Part shown: positions 9,217 to 16,900 of the stretch, one piece after another
How the letters are laid out: every line of letters begins with the position of its first letter
Numbering within the stretch: the first letter of the stretch is position 1
Origin: JBBRVW01 sp038246545
GTDB taxonomy: Bacteria; Actinomycetota; Actinomycetes; JACCUZ01
Assembly: GCA_038246545.1 (NCBI GenBank)
Contig: JBBRVW010000016.1
Coordinates: 20,836-84,835, forward strand
DNA: 64,000 nt
Reading direction: 5' to 3'
Notes under the pieces: generated by a model
Told to the model about the DNA's origin: nothing
The model's input: the letters and a program-made list of their open reading frames with translations, nothing else
The model's database searches: none
Made by a program: the position numbers and the translations under genes

Positions 9217-9370
9217 GTCGCTGTCGTCCTCTCGCTGGTGTGCTCCGCCCCTGGTGGGGGCCGAGGAGGCCGCCATCGGTTCGCAGCCCGGACCGGTCCG
9301 GCTCGGTCCGGGCGGCCGCTGCACCGGCCGGACAGGAAGGCACTCGTCCGGGGAACCCGGCCCTGGCCGC

Positions 9371-10837
9371 CTAACCTTCCCGGGGCGGCGCGCCGTCGGA
9401 CGCGGCCACCCGGGGTCGCCCGTGCTCGGTCCGGCGCCGAGGATCGCCCCCGTCGGCTGACGCCCCTCGGTCACCGGCCGACCGCGCGGGGCGGGCACTG
9501 CGCCCGTCGAGCTCGACGAAGAACTGGGCGGCTGCGCTGCGCACCCCGGTGGACCAGGTCGGATAGGCGTGCACCGTCTGGGCCAACCGACCGGTGAACG
9601 CGCCCACACGCATGGCGAGCGCGACCTCGTGGATCATCTCCCCGGCCCGCTCCGCGACGATCGTGGCACCCAGGAGCCGGCCCCCGGCCAGGTTCCTGGT
9701 GAGCAGTCGCGGGCCGGCGATGAGGCTGATGAAGCCCTCGGTGCGGTCAGCGGCGATGGCGCGATCGACCGAGCTCATCGGCAGGTGGGCGACCCGGCCG
9801 CCGTGCTCGGCCGCCTCGGCCTCGGTCATGCCGACCCGGGCGACCTCGGGACGGGTGAAGGTCACCCAGGGGACCGCGTCGGTGCGGAACCGCAGTCGCA
9901 GCGGTGGCCGCAGAGCGTTGAGGGCGGCGGTGCGGCCCATCTCGTCGGCGGCGTGGGTGAACTGCAGCTGCCCGGTGACGTCGCCGACGGCGTACACCCG
10001 GTTGCCGTTGGCCCGCAGCGACTGGTCGACGCGGATGTAGCCGCGGGCGTCGAGCCGGACTCCCGCCGCCTCCACGTCGAGGCCGTCGGTGGCGGGGCTG
10101 CGACCCACGGCCACCAGCAGCGCCTCGCTGTCGACGGTCGCGCCGTCAGCGAGCATGACCCGGACCAGGTGCCCGTCCGGGTGGGTCACCCCGGTGACCG
10201 TGGAGCCGGTGAGCACCCTGACGCCGTCGCGGGTGAGCGCGTCCGCGACCACCGCTCCGGCAGCCGGTTCCTCCTTGGTGAGCAGCCGGTCGGCGGCCTC
10301 CACGACTGTGACCTTCGTGCCGAACCTCGCGAAGGTCTGCGCGAGCTCGCACCCGATCGCGCCGCCGCCGAGGACGGTCAGCGACGCCGGACGGACGGCG
10401 AGCTCCCACACGGTCTCGTTGGTGAGGTACCTCCCGTCCCGCAGGCCGGGGATGTCGGGGACCATCGGCGCCGCCCCGAGTGCCAGGACCAGCTTCGGCG
10501 CGCGCAACGCGCCGCCGTTCACCGTGAGCGACCCCGGGCCGGTCAGCCGGGCCCGCCCCTCGACGACGTCTACCCCTTCCCCTCGCAGGACGTCGGCGGT
10601 CTCGGTGGCAGCGATCCGCGCGACGGTGTCGCGCACGCGCGCCAGGGCCTGCTCGAAGCTGAGGTCGGCGTCGGCGGCCTCGATCAGCGTCTTGGACGGC
10701 ACGCACCCGGTGAACGTGCAGTCACCGCCGACCGGGCCGTCCTGCACCAGCGCGACCCGCTTCCCCAACCGGGCGGCGGTCCGCGCGGCGGCCATCCCGC
10801 CGGCACCGCCGCCGATGACAAGCAGATCGTGGGTCAT
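9371..10837 (-). CDS. FAD-dependent pyridine nucleotide-disulfide oxidoreductase (class I, MerA/Lpd-like)
   Basis: A 488-residue flavoprotein. FAD-binding GGGAGGMAAART lies at residues 9-20, with the redox-active disulfide in GGDCTFTGCVPSK (Cys40 and Cys45). A central NAD(P)-binding GGGAIGCELA comes near 190, then the FAD-binding YAVGDVTG and the C-terminal dimerisation domain. Where lipoamide dehydrogenases have HxHPT-x-SE, this protein has HAYPTWSTG, so the usual His-Glu catalytic dyad is absent. It is therefore not a normal Lpd. Relatives are often called mercuric reductase, but no MerA-type C-terminal Cys pair or N-terminal metal domain is seen. It probably reduces a small disulfide, metal or quinone using NAD(P)H. 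The last 40 residues are low-complexity. Confidence 0.87.
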   Translation of the reverse strand: MTHDLLVIGGGAGGMAAARTAARLGKRVALVQDGPVGGDCTFTGCVPSKTLIEAADADLSFEQALARVRDTVARIAATETADVLRGEGVDVVEGRARLTGPGSLTVNGGALRAPKLVLALGAAPMVPDIPGLRDGRYLTNETVWELAVRPASLTVLGGGAIGCELAQTFARFGTKVTVVEAADRLLTKEEPAAGAVVADALTRDGVRVLTGSTVTGVTHPDGHLVRVMLADGATVDSEALLVAVGRSPATDGLDVEAAGVRLDARGYIRVDQSLRANGNRVYAVGDVTGQLQFTHAADEMGRTAALNALRPPLRLRFRTDAVPWVTFTRPEVARVGMTEAEAAEHGGRVAHLPMSSVDRAIAADRTEGFISLIAGPRLLTRNLAGGRLLGATIVAERAGEMIHEVALAMRVGAFTGRLAQTVHAYPTWSTGVRSAAAQFFVELDGRSARPARSAGDRGASADGGDPRRRTEHGRPRVAASDGAPPREG

Positions 10838-10845
10838 GGTCGGGG

Positions 10846-10873
10846 AACCCCGGACGCGCCTCACGCCCTTCCC
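10846..10873 (-). promoter_or_regulatory. Possible SigR-type promoter for the flavin oxidoreductase gene
   Basis: Read on the minus strand, GGGAAG is followed by 19 bp and then GTT. The start ATG comes 8 bp after GTT, which would make the message leaderless. The SigR/SigH consensus is GGAAT-N18-GTT, so the match is partial (one base and one spacing off). It is listed because a better match precedes the TVP38 gene in the same cluster. Confidence 0.3.
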
Positions 10874-11017
10874 TGCGCCACGGTCGGCCCCGGAGCCGCG
10901 CGGCGACCGGGCGCGGTCGTCCCGGCTCGTCGTTCCGCTGCTGCTCCGCCGCCCCGCGCCACCGCCGTTGCCTACCCGGGACTCCTCCGCAGAACCCCTG
11001 GGCCGCTCCCGTCCGCC

Positions 11018-11623
11018 ATGATGGGAGATCCGGAAGCCGGCGGCCACGGACCGGGTTCCCCGAACGTGGCGGACGCGGTGACAGACCTGGACGCACGGAG
11101 CCTGCGCTACCAGGAGCAGGTGCTGCCGGAGGTCGAGGTCCTCCTCCGGGTGGCCATGTCGCTGACTCGACACTCCGCTGACGCCGAGGACCTGGTGCAG
11201 GACACCCTGCTGCGGGCCTGGCGCTCGCTCGACTCGTTCGACGGGCGCCATCCCCGCGCCTGGCTGCTCACCATCCTGCGCAATGCGCACCTCAGCCGGC
11301 ACCGGCGACAGCGGCCGGTGCTCCTGGACGACCCCGACCTCACCTTCGAGCAGCAGGCGAGCGCCGGGCCCGCCTACGCCTCGGCCGAGGACGTCGTCGT
11401 CGACCGGATGTTCGACGCGGCGGTGGAGCTCGCCGTCCGCGATCTGCCGCCCCGGTTCCGGGAGGCGCTGCTGCTCGTCGACGTGCACGGGCTGACCGGT
11501 GCGGCGGCCGCCGCCGTCCTGGGGGTGCCGGAGGGGACGGTCGTGAGCCGGCTGCACCGGGCCCGGCGACGGGTTCGCCACAGCTTGGCCGGTTCAGGGC
11601 TGGCCCCGAGGAGGAACCGATGA
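11018..11623 (+). CDS. ECF-family RNA polymerase sigma factor
   Basis: A 201-residue sigma-70 family ECF factor. Region 2 contains ADAEDLVQDTLLRAW (the core-binding and -10 recognition helices, about residues 53-68) and region 4 contains a helix-turn-helix in GAAAAAVLGVPEGTVVSRLHRARR. Possible starts are the ATG pair at 11018/11021 or GTGs at 11066 and 11078; the first is used here. The ATGA overlap with the zinc-binding protein downstream marks a sigma/anti-sigma pair as in SigR-RsrA. It is divergent from the flavin oxidoreductase gene and probably controls the surrounding cluster. Confidence 0.88.
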   Translation: MMGDPEAGGHGPGSPNVADAVTDLDARSLRYQEQVLPEVEVLLRVAMSLTRHSADAEDLVQDTLLRAWRSLDSFDGRHPRAWLLTILRNAHLSRHRRQRPVLLDDPDLTFEQQASAGPAYASAEDVVVDRMFDAAVELAVRDLPPRFREALLLVDVHGLTGAAAAAVLGVPEGTVVSRLHRARRRVRHSLAGSGLAPRRNR

Positions 11624-11934
11624 CCACACCGGACCAGCCAGCCCGCGCGCGCACGGGGTGGTGGCGAATGATGGTCGGCAGCCGGGACGAGGCGAGCTGC
11701 TGGGAGGTCGCCCGGGCCCTGCAGTCCGCCTTGGACGGGGGCCTCGACGACGCCGGCGCCCGCCGGGTCGCCCGCCACCTCGAGCTGTGCCGTCGCTGCG
11801 GCCTCGAGGCGGACACCTACACCGCCATCAAGGCGACCCTGTCCCGGGGAGGCCGTGAGGTCGACCCCGACACGGTCGCCCGCCTGCGGGAGTTCGGCGC
11901 CGGCCTGGTCGAGGTCGACCCGGGCGCCGGCTGA
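11620..11934 (+). CDS. Zinc-binding anti-sigma factor (ZAS/RsrA-like, soluble)
   Basis: A 104-residue protein with Cys near residue 27 and a HLELCRRC element (H-x3-C-x2-C) about 25 residues later. These are the four ligands of the zinc anti-sigma domain. There is no membrane segment, so it is a cytoplasmic regulator like RsrA rather than a transmembrane anti-sigma. In that family thiol oxidation releases zinc and frees the sigma factor. The start ATG overlaps the stop of the sigma gene (ATGA). The function follows from the motif and pairing; redox sensing is inferred. Confidence 0.82.
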   Translation: MTTPDQPARARTGWWRMMVGSRDEASCWEVARALQSALDGGLDDAGARRVARHLELCRRCGLEADTYTAIKATLSRGGREVDPDTVARLREFGAGLVEVDPGAG

Positions 11935-11951
11935 CCGGGCCGGCACCGGCC

Positions 11952-11978
11952 GGGAACGCTGCCGAACCAGACCGGGTT
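11952..11978 (+). promoter_or_regulatory. SigR-type promoter motif before the TVP38 gene
   Basis: GGGAAC (11952-11957), 18 bp, then GTT (11976-11978), 9 bp before the GTG start. This matches the GGAAT-N18-GTT consensus of SigR/SigH-type ECF sigma factors except for the last base of the -35. If used, the transcript would begin at or next to the start codon. Confidence 0.4.
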
Positions 11979-11987
11979 GGGACTCCT

Positions 11988-12680
11988 GTGACCGCACCCC
12001 TCGCCGAGGCGGGCAACCCGTCTCCGGCGCGTTCCGCTCGGCACCGGTGGGTGCGACCGACCGCGCTGGGTCTCATCTGGGTGGCCCTCGCCGTCGTCGT
12101 CCTGACCAGTGGCGCCGACGACGTGGCGGTCCTACGGGAGCAGGTGGGCCGGGCCGGCCCGGCCGGGCCGCTGCTCTTTGCCGCCCTGTACGCGGTGATC
12201 ACCCTCTCGCCGCTGCCGAAGCACGCCCTCAGCGCCGCGGCCGGGCTGCTCTTCGGGTTCCCGACCGCGCTGGCGACGGCGTGGGCCGGAGCGGTGCTGG
12301 GCGCCGTGGCAGCGTTCTGGCTGGCGCGCACGCTGGGCCGGGCGAGCGTCCAGCGGCTCACCGGCCCACGGCTGCGCAGGGCCGACGAGGTCCTCGGCCG
12401 GCGGGGTCTCGTCGGGGTGCTGGTCGCCCGGCTGATCCCGGTCGTCCCGTTCACGCTGGTCAACTACGGCAGCGGGCTGTCCGCGGTGCGGTTCCCGGCC
12501 TACCTGGGCGCCACAGCGGTCGGGATCCTGCCGGGAACCGCGGCGTACGTGGCCCTCGGCGCCTACGGCACCACCCCACTCTCGACTCCCGTCCTGCTGG
12601 CGGTGGCCGCGCTGGTGGGTCTCACGGCGGCCGGCGCCCTGGCTGCCAGGCGGATCCGGCGAGCAGGACGGACCGGATGA
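11988..12680 (+). CDS. TVP38/TMEM64 (DedA-superfamily) membrane protein
   Basis: A 230-residue polytopic membrane protein. The family core is visible: SPLPKHALSAAAGLLFG-type re-entrant segment (about 66-85), AGAVLGAVAAFWLAR, and the second re-entrant loop GVLVARLIPVVPFTLVNYG (about 144-162). DedA/TVP38 proteins are linked to lipid flipping and membrane homeostasis. E. coli YdjX and YdjZ, encoded beside ynjABCDEF, belong here, which strengthens the cluster parallel. The GTG start follows the putative SigR-type promoter, and the 3' end overlaps the methyltransferase (ATGA). Confidence 0.87.
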   Translation: MTAPLAEAGNPSPARSARHRWVRPTALGLIWVALAVVVLTSGADDVAVLREQVGRAGPAGPLLFAALYAVITLSPLPKHALSAAAGLLFGFPTALATAWAGAVLGAVAAFWLARTLGRASVQRLTGPRLRRADEVLGRRGLVGVLVARLIPVVPFTLVNYGSGLSAVRFPAYLGATAVGILPGTAAYVALGAYGTTPLSTPVLLAVAALVGLTAAGALAARRIRRAGRTG

Positions 12681-13330
12681 GGCTCCCCCGACCGGAGCGG
12701 TACCGCTGGTCCGGCCGGGTGTACGACGCCATCTCGCTCGAGCGCCCCCTCTACCGCGCGCCCCGGGTCGCGGGCATCGACCTGCTGCGCCTCGAGCCGG
12801 GTGACGCCGTGCTCGACCTCGGATGCGGGACCGGGTTGAACTTCCCGCTCCTTGCCGAACGCGTCGGGGCAGACGGCCGGATCATCGGGGTGGACGCCAG
12901 CACCGGCATGCTGGCGCAGGCGCGCCGTCGCGCCGAGAGTGAGCGCTGGTCGCTCGTGCGGCTGGTGCACGCCGACGCCGCCGAGCTGGACCCCGTGGCG
13001 CTCCGCGCGCTGACGCCCGGTGGGCGCGGGGTCGACGCCGTCCTCGCGACCTACGCGCTGTCGATCATCCCGGGCTGGCGGCAGGCGTGGGCGCTGGCGG
13101 GCCGGGCCGCCCGACCGGGCGCTCGCGGCGTCGTGGTCGACCTCGGGCTGCCCACCGGCCACGCGGCACCGCTGGCACCGCTGGCCCGGCTGGCCTGCCT
13201 GGCCGGCGGGTCGGACCCGCACCGCGACCCGGGGGGTGCGCTGCTCGCCGGCGCGGATGCCCGCAGCCACGAGCGGTTCCTCGGCGGTCACGTCCGCGTC
13301 GACGCAGGCACCCTCCTGGCAGCCACCTGA
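12677..13330 (+). CDS. Class I SAM-dependent methyltransferase
   Basis: 217 residues. Motif I VLDLGCGTGLN (about 46-56), an acidic residue after beta 2 (GVDAS, about 74-78) and motif IV-like AVLATYALSII (about 117) show a Rossmann SAM-binding domain. The N-terminus YRWSGRVYDAISLE resembles UbiE/phospholipid N-methyltransferase relatives. The start overlaps the TVP38 stop, so the two are translated together. The substrate is unknown; a lipid or quinone is plausible from the neighbours, but this is inference. Confidence 0.85.
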   Translation: MRLPRPERYRWSGRVYDAISLERPLYRAPRVAGIDLLRLEPGDAVLDLGCGTGLNFPLLAERVGADGRIIGVDASTGMLAQARRRAESERWSLVRLVHADAAELDPVALRALTPGGRGVDAVLATYALSIIPGWRQAWALAGRAARPGARGVVVDLGLPTGHAAPLAPLARLACLAGGSDPHRDPGGALLAGADARSHERFLGGHVRVDAGTLLAAT

Positions 13331-13350
13331 GCCCGGGCAGCGGTCTCCCG

Positions 13351-13887
13351 TCAGCCTCGGCCGAGCCCGTCGCAGGCGTGCCGGGCGAAGCGCTCCCGGG
13401 TCCAGGTGCGGGCATGCCGGACGAGCACGTGTGCCGGGTCCAGCGCCCGGAGGTCCCGCCCGCGGAAGTCCACCTGGGTCACCTCGGCGTCGGCTCCCGA
13501 CGAAAGCCCGAGGACGATGTACTGGCGGTCCGGGGCGAAGGTCAGGGCAAATGCAGCCGGTGAGCCCACCGGCCCGGCCGTCGGATCCGACGACCAGCCG
13601 GACGGCGGGAGGTCGACCGGGAGGGCGACGGTGCCGGCCCGCGGGCGGCGCGTCGTCCAGGACGCCAGCCGCGGGTTGGGCTGGTCCTGCTCGAGGCCTG
13701 CCCGGGAACCGACGACGTCGATCGTGTCGACCTGGTCGGTGCAGGCCCGGACCAGCAGCACGGGTGTCCCGTCCGCGTCCACGCTGACCGCTGCCATGCC
13801 GACGATGTCGGTGGTGATCGCGTTGCCGCAGCCCGCGACCAGAGGGGCGATCAGGAACGGGACAGCGAGCAGGCGCAGTCGGGTCAT
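13351..13887 (-). CDS. Hypothetical lipoprotein
   Basis: 178 residues starting MTRLRLLAV. A signal peptide is followed by a lipobox LVAGC (Cys near 20), predicting a lipid-anchored exported protein. The rest is a beta-rich, non-repetitive sequence without a family I recognise. Segments like PPSGWSSDPTAG and a C-terminal helix with one Cys are visible. It converges with the methyltransferase gene (20-bp gap) and lies 100 bp downstream of dnaB. The coding frame is supported by the clean lipoprotein signal. Confidence 0.7.
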   Translation of the reverse strand: MTRLRLLAVPFLIAPLVAGCGNAITTDIVGMAAVSVDADGTPVLLVRACTDQVDTIDVVGSRAGLEQDQPNPRLASWTTRRPRAGTVALPVDLPPSGWSSDPTAGPVGSPAAFALTFAPDRQYIVLGLSSGADAEVTQVDFRGRDLRALDPAHVLVRHARTWTRERFARHACDGLGRG

Positions 13888-13987
13888 GGGCTGAGCCTGG
13901 CCGGGAGCGGTCCGGTTCACCTGAGCCGCGGTACTCAGGCTCGGGCCGGGACAGCCGGCGACGTGACGGCGCCGGCTACCGGACCGA

Positions 13988-16900
13988 TCAGCTCTGGGCC
14001 ATGTCGACGAAGCGCGAGTAGTGGCCCTGGAAGGCGACCGTGATGGTGGCCGTCGGGCCGTTGCGGTGCTTGGCCACGATGAAGTCGGCCTCACCCGCAC
14101 GCGGTGACTCGCGCTCGTAGAGCTCCTCGCGGTGCAGCAGCACCACCATGTCCGCGTCCTGCTCGATGCTGTTGTGGACGGCGACGCCGTCGGCGATGAA
14201 GTTGTGCCCGTTGAGCACCGTCGCGTCGAAGACCTCCTCCTCACCGACAGTGGTGATGGAGACCACGGTGTCCCAGAGGACGTCGTTGGTGGCGAGCATC
14301 TCGAGGTCGGCGTCACCCAAGAGGGCTGCGACCCGCCCCAGTCGCTCACGGCTCGGTGCGTGCTTCCAGAGCGTGCTTCCACCGGACGACGTGTGCATCG
14401 CCGTAGCGAGCGCTCGATCGGTGATCTTCCGGTCGACGAGCACCGTGCGCACACGGTCCCAGACGTCGACCGGAACAGTGTCGACATCGGTGGTGGGCTT
14501 GACGTCGCGCACGATGCTCAGCAGACGATGAGCTTGCTCGCCACGCGCCCCGTGGACGCCGATCTCCTGCAGGAATCGCCGCTGGTCGTCACCTCCGGAG
14601 ACGTCAAGAGTCCAGCCGTCGCGGCCGTCTCGCGTCTCCGCCGGAACGCGACGGGCCCGAGCCGAGATACCGAACCGAAGGAGCAGCCGCGAGATGTCGT
14701 CGACGAGCCGGCGGCTGGTCGACGCGTAGGAGATGCGGCCGCCCCGGCCGTTCCTGTTGACGGTGACCGACCCGTCCGTCGCCCACAGGTGGTGCAGAAA
14801 GAGCGTGATCTGGCGCTTGGGCAGGTTGAAGAGCTCGGCTGGCACGAACGTCTCGTGACTGCGCGCGCCGAAGAGCCCGAGACCGTCGAGCCAGGTGGCG
14901 ATCGGGTGTCGTCGACCGTGAGTCAGGTGGTACGGCGCCGTCAGTCGGAGCGACGTGCACCGCGCTGCGGGATGGTGATCGCGAACGGCGGTGACGCCGA
15001 AGTGACGGGCTGCCTGGGTGACCGCGGTGAGGTTGGCCTCGTCGAGGCTCGCGTACCTCATGGGCTGGCGCCGCACGACTGAGCCGTCGCCGATGAGGTG
15101 ACCGAGCATGACGACCTCGTCGTCGGCCCAGGTCGTCCGCGTCTCTGACGGTGCCGGCACGTGGCGGGGGGCGGCCAGCCGAGTGCCGGCCTCGAGCTCG
15201 CCGAGCGGCCGCCACCCGTCGTAGGTGAGGAACGGGTGGTTGGCCGTCGCGAGCACCGTCTTGCCCGAGGCCAGACGCAGCTCGAAGAGCTCGCGCCGCC
15301 CTGTGGAGAAGACATGCGTCAGCACCCGCGGGACGTAGCGCAGCGAGTCGTCCAGCGACCACACCGGGACGTCGCGCGCGTCCTCGGCGAACAGCTCGCC
15401 CATCGTCACCTCGGCGCCGGTGTCCGCCCGGAGGACGCGGGTGGATGCCGGCAGGCAACCGGATTCGCGAAGGTCGGACATCTGCGGCTTCTTGTCGGTG
15501 CGCTGCTCGGAGCCACGGTTGAGCTGGGAGATCGCGATGACCGGGACCTCGAGCTCCTTGGCGAGCAGCTTGATGGCGCGGGAGAACTCCGACACCTCCT
15601 GCTGGCGGCTCTCGACCCGCTTGCCGCTCGACATCAGCTGGAGGTAGTCGATGATCACGAGCTTGAGGTCGTTGCGCTGCTTGAGCCGCCGGCACTTCGC
15701 GCGGATCTCCATCATCGACATGTTCGGCGAGTCGTCGATGAACAGCGGCGCGTTGGAGACCTCGCCCATCCGGCGGGCCAGCCGGGTCCAGTCGTCGTCG
15801 GTCAGCCGGCCGGTCCGCATGTGGTGCAGCGGCACCCGCGCCTCGGCGGAGAGCAGTCGCATGGTGATCTCGTTGCGGCTCATCTCCAGCGAGAAGATGC
15901 AGGTGGTCATGTTGTTCTTGATCGCCGCGCTCCGCGCCACGTCGAGTCCGAGAGTCGAGTTGTGCGTCGGCACCATGGCCGGACCGGCGAGGTACAGATG
16001 GTCGGCGTTGTCGACCTCGACGCACCGCACCGGAACGCTTGCCACCGCCCGGACGTCGACGACCGCGCGGTAGGAGTCCCGCGTCCGGTCCTGACGACGC
16101 CGCTTGTGCTCCAGACGCTTGCCCTCTGTCCGGAACACGTCGGCGTCGGCGCAGAGCGTCACGTCCACGGAGCCCGCGCCGTCGGGGAGCAGCCGGCACT
16201 GGTGCCCCAGGCCGGTGACCAGCTCGGCGACGTCGAGCGCGAGGCCCGTGGTGAGGCGACGGACGACGACACAACCGCGCTCGGTGACGTCGCCGAGCTG
16301 GTCCAGCACGCCCGCCAACAGGTCCGACCGCTGGCGGCTCGACCCGCGGAGATAGTCGCGCGGGACGCGACCGGCGGTGCCGGCCGCCACCGCACCCTCA
16401 CCTTCGTCACCTTCGTCGTCGAGCTGGACGGCGACCTCTGGCGCGACCCGATCGCCCGAGACCGAGAGCGCCAGCCCGACGCCAACCGCGTAAGGCGGGT
16501 GGGGGACCAGGACGTCGGGAAGGTCGAGCGCTGTGGCGTTGCGCACCCGGTGACGAGGCTCGACGCCGGTGACCGAGGAGGTGAACAACGTGGCCGCCAG
16601 CTCACGGGTCGTACGGATCGCCGCCGGTCCCGTCGGATCCGCCTCGGTGAGCCACTCGTGCTGGGCATCGGCGACGAGGACGGCGCCGTCGGCGAACTCG
16701 ACCTCGTAGCACGGCCGGCCGGTCATGACCTCGGTTGCCGCCACCACCGTGGTGGGACGACCGTCGGCTCCGAGCAGCTGGTCACCGACCCCGAGGTCGC
16801 CCATCGTCGTCCAGCCGGTCGGCGTGGCCAGCGGGGTGTCGAGGGCGAGTGCCTTCCCGACCGCGGGCCGCGCGGCGAGGACGATCATCTGGCCGGGGTG

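Noticed and set aside
9371..10837. Mercury resistance operon centred on the flavin reductase
   Set aside because: No merR, merP, merT or merB is nearby and the C-terminal metal-binding Cys pair of MerA is absent.
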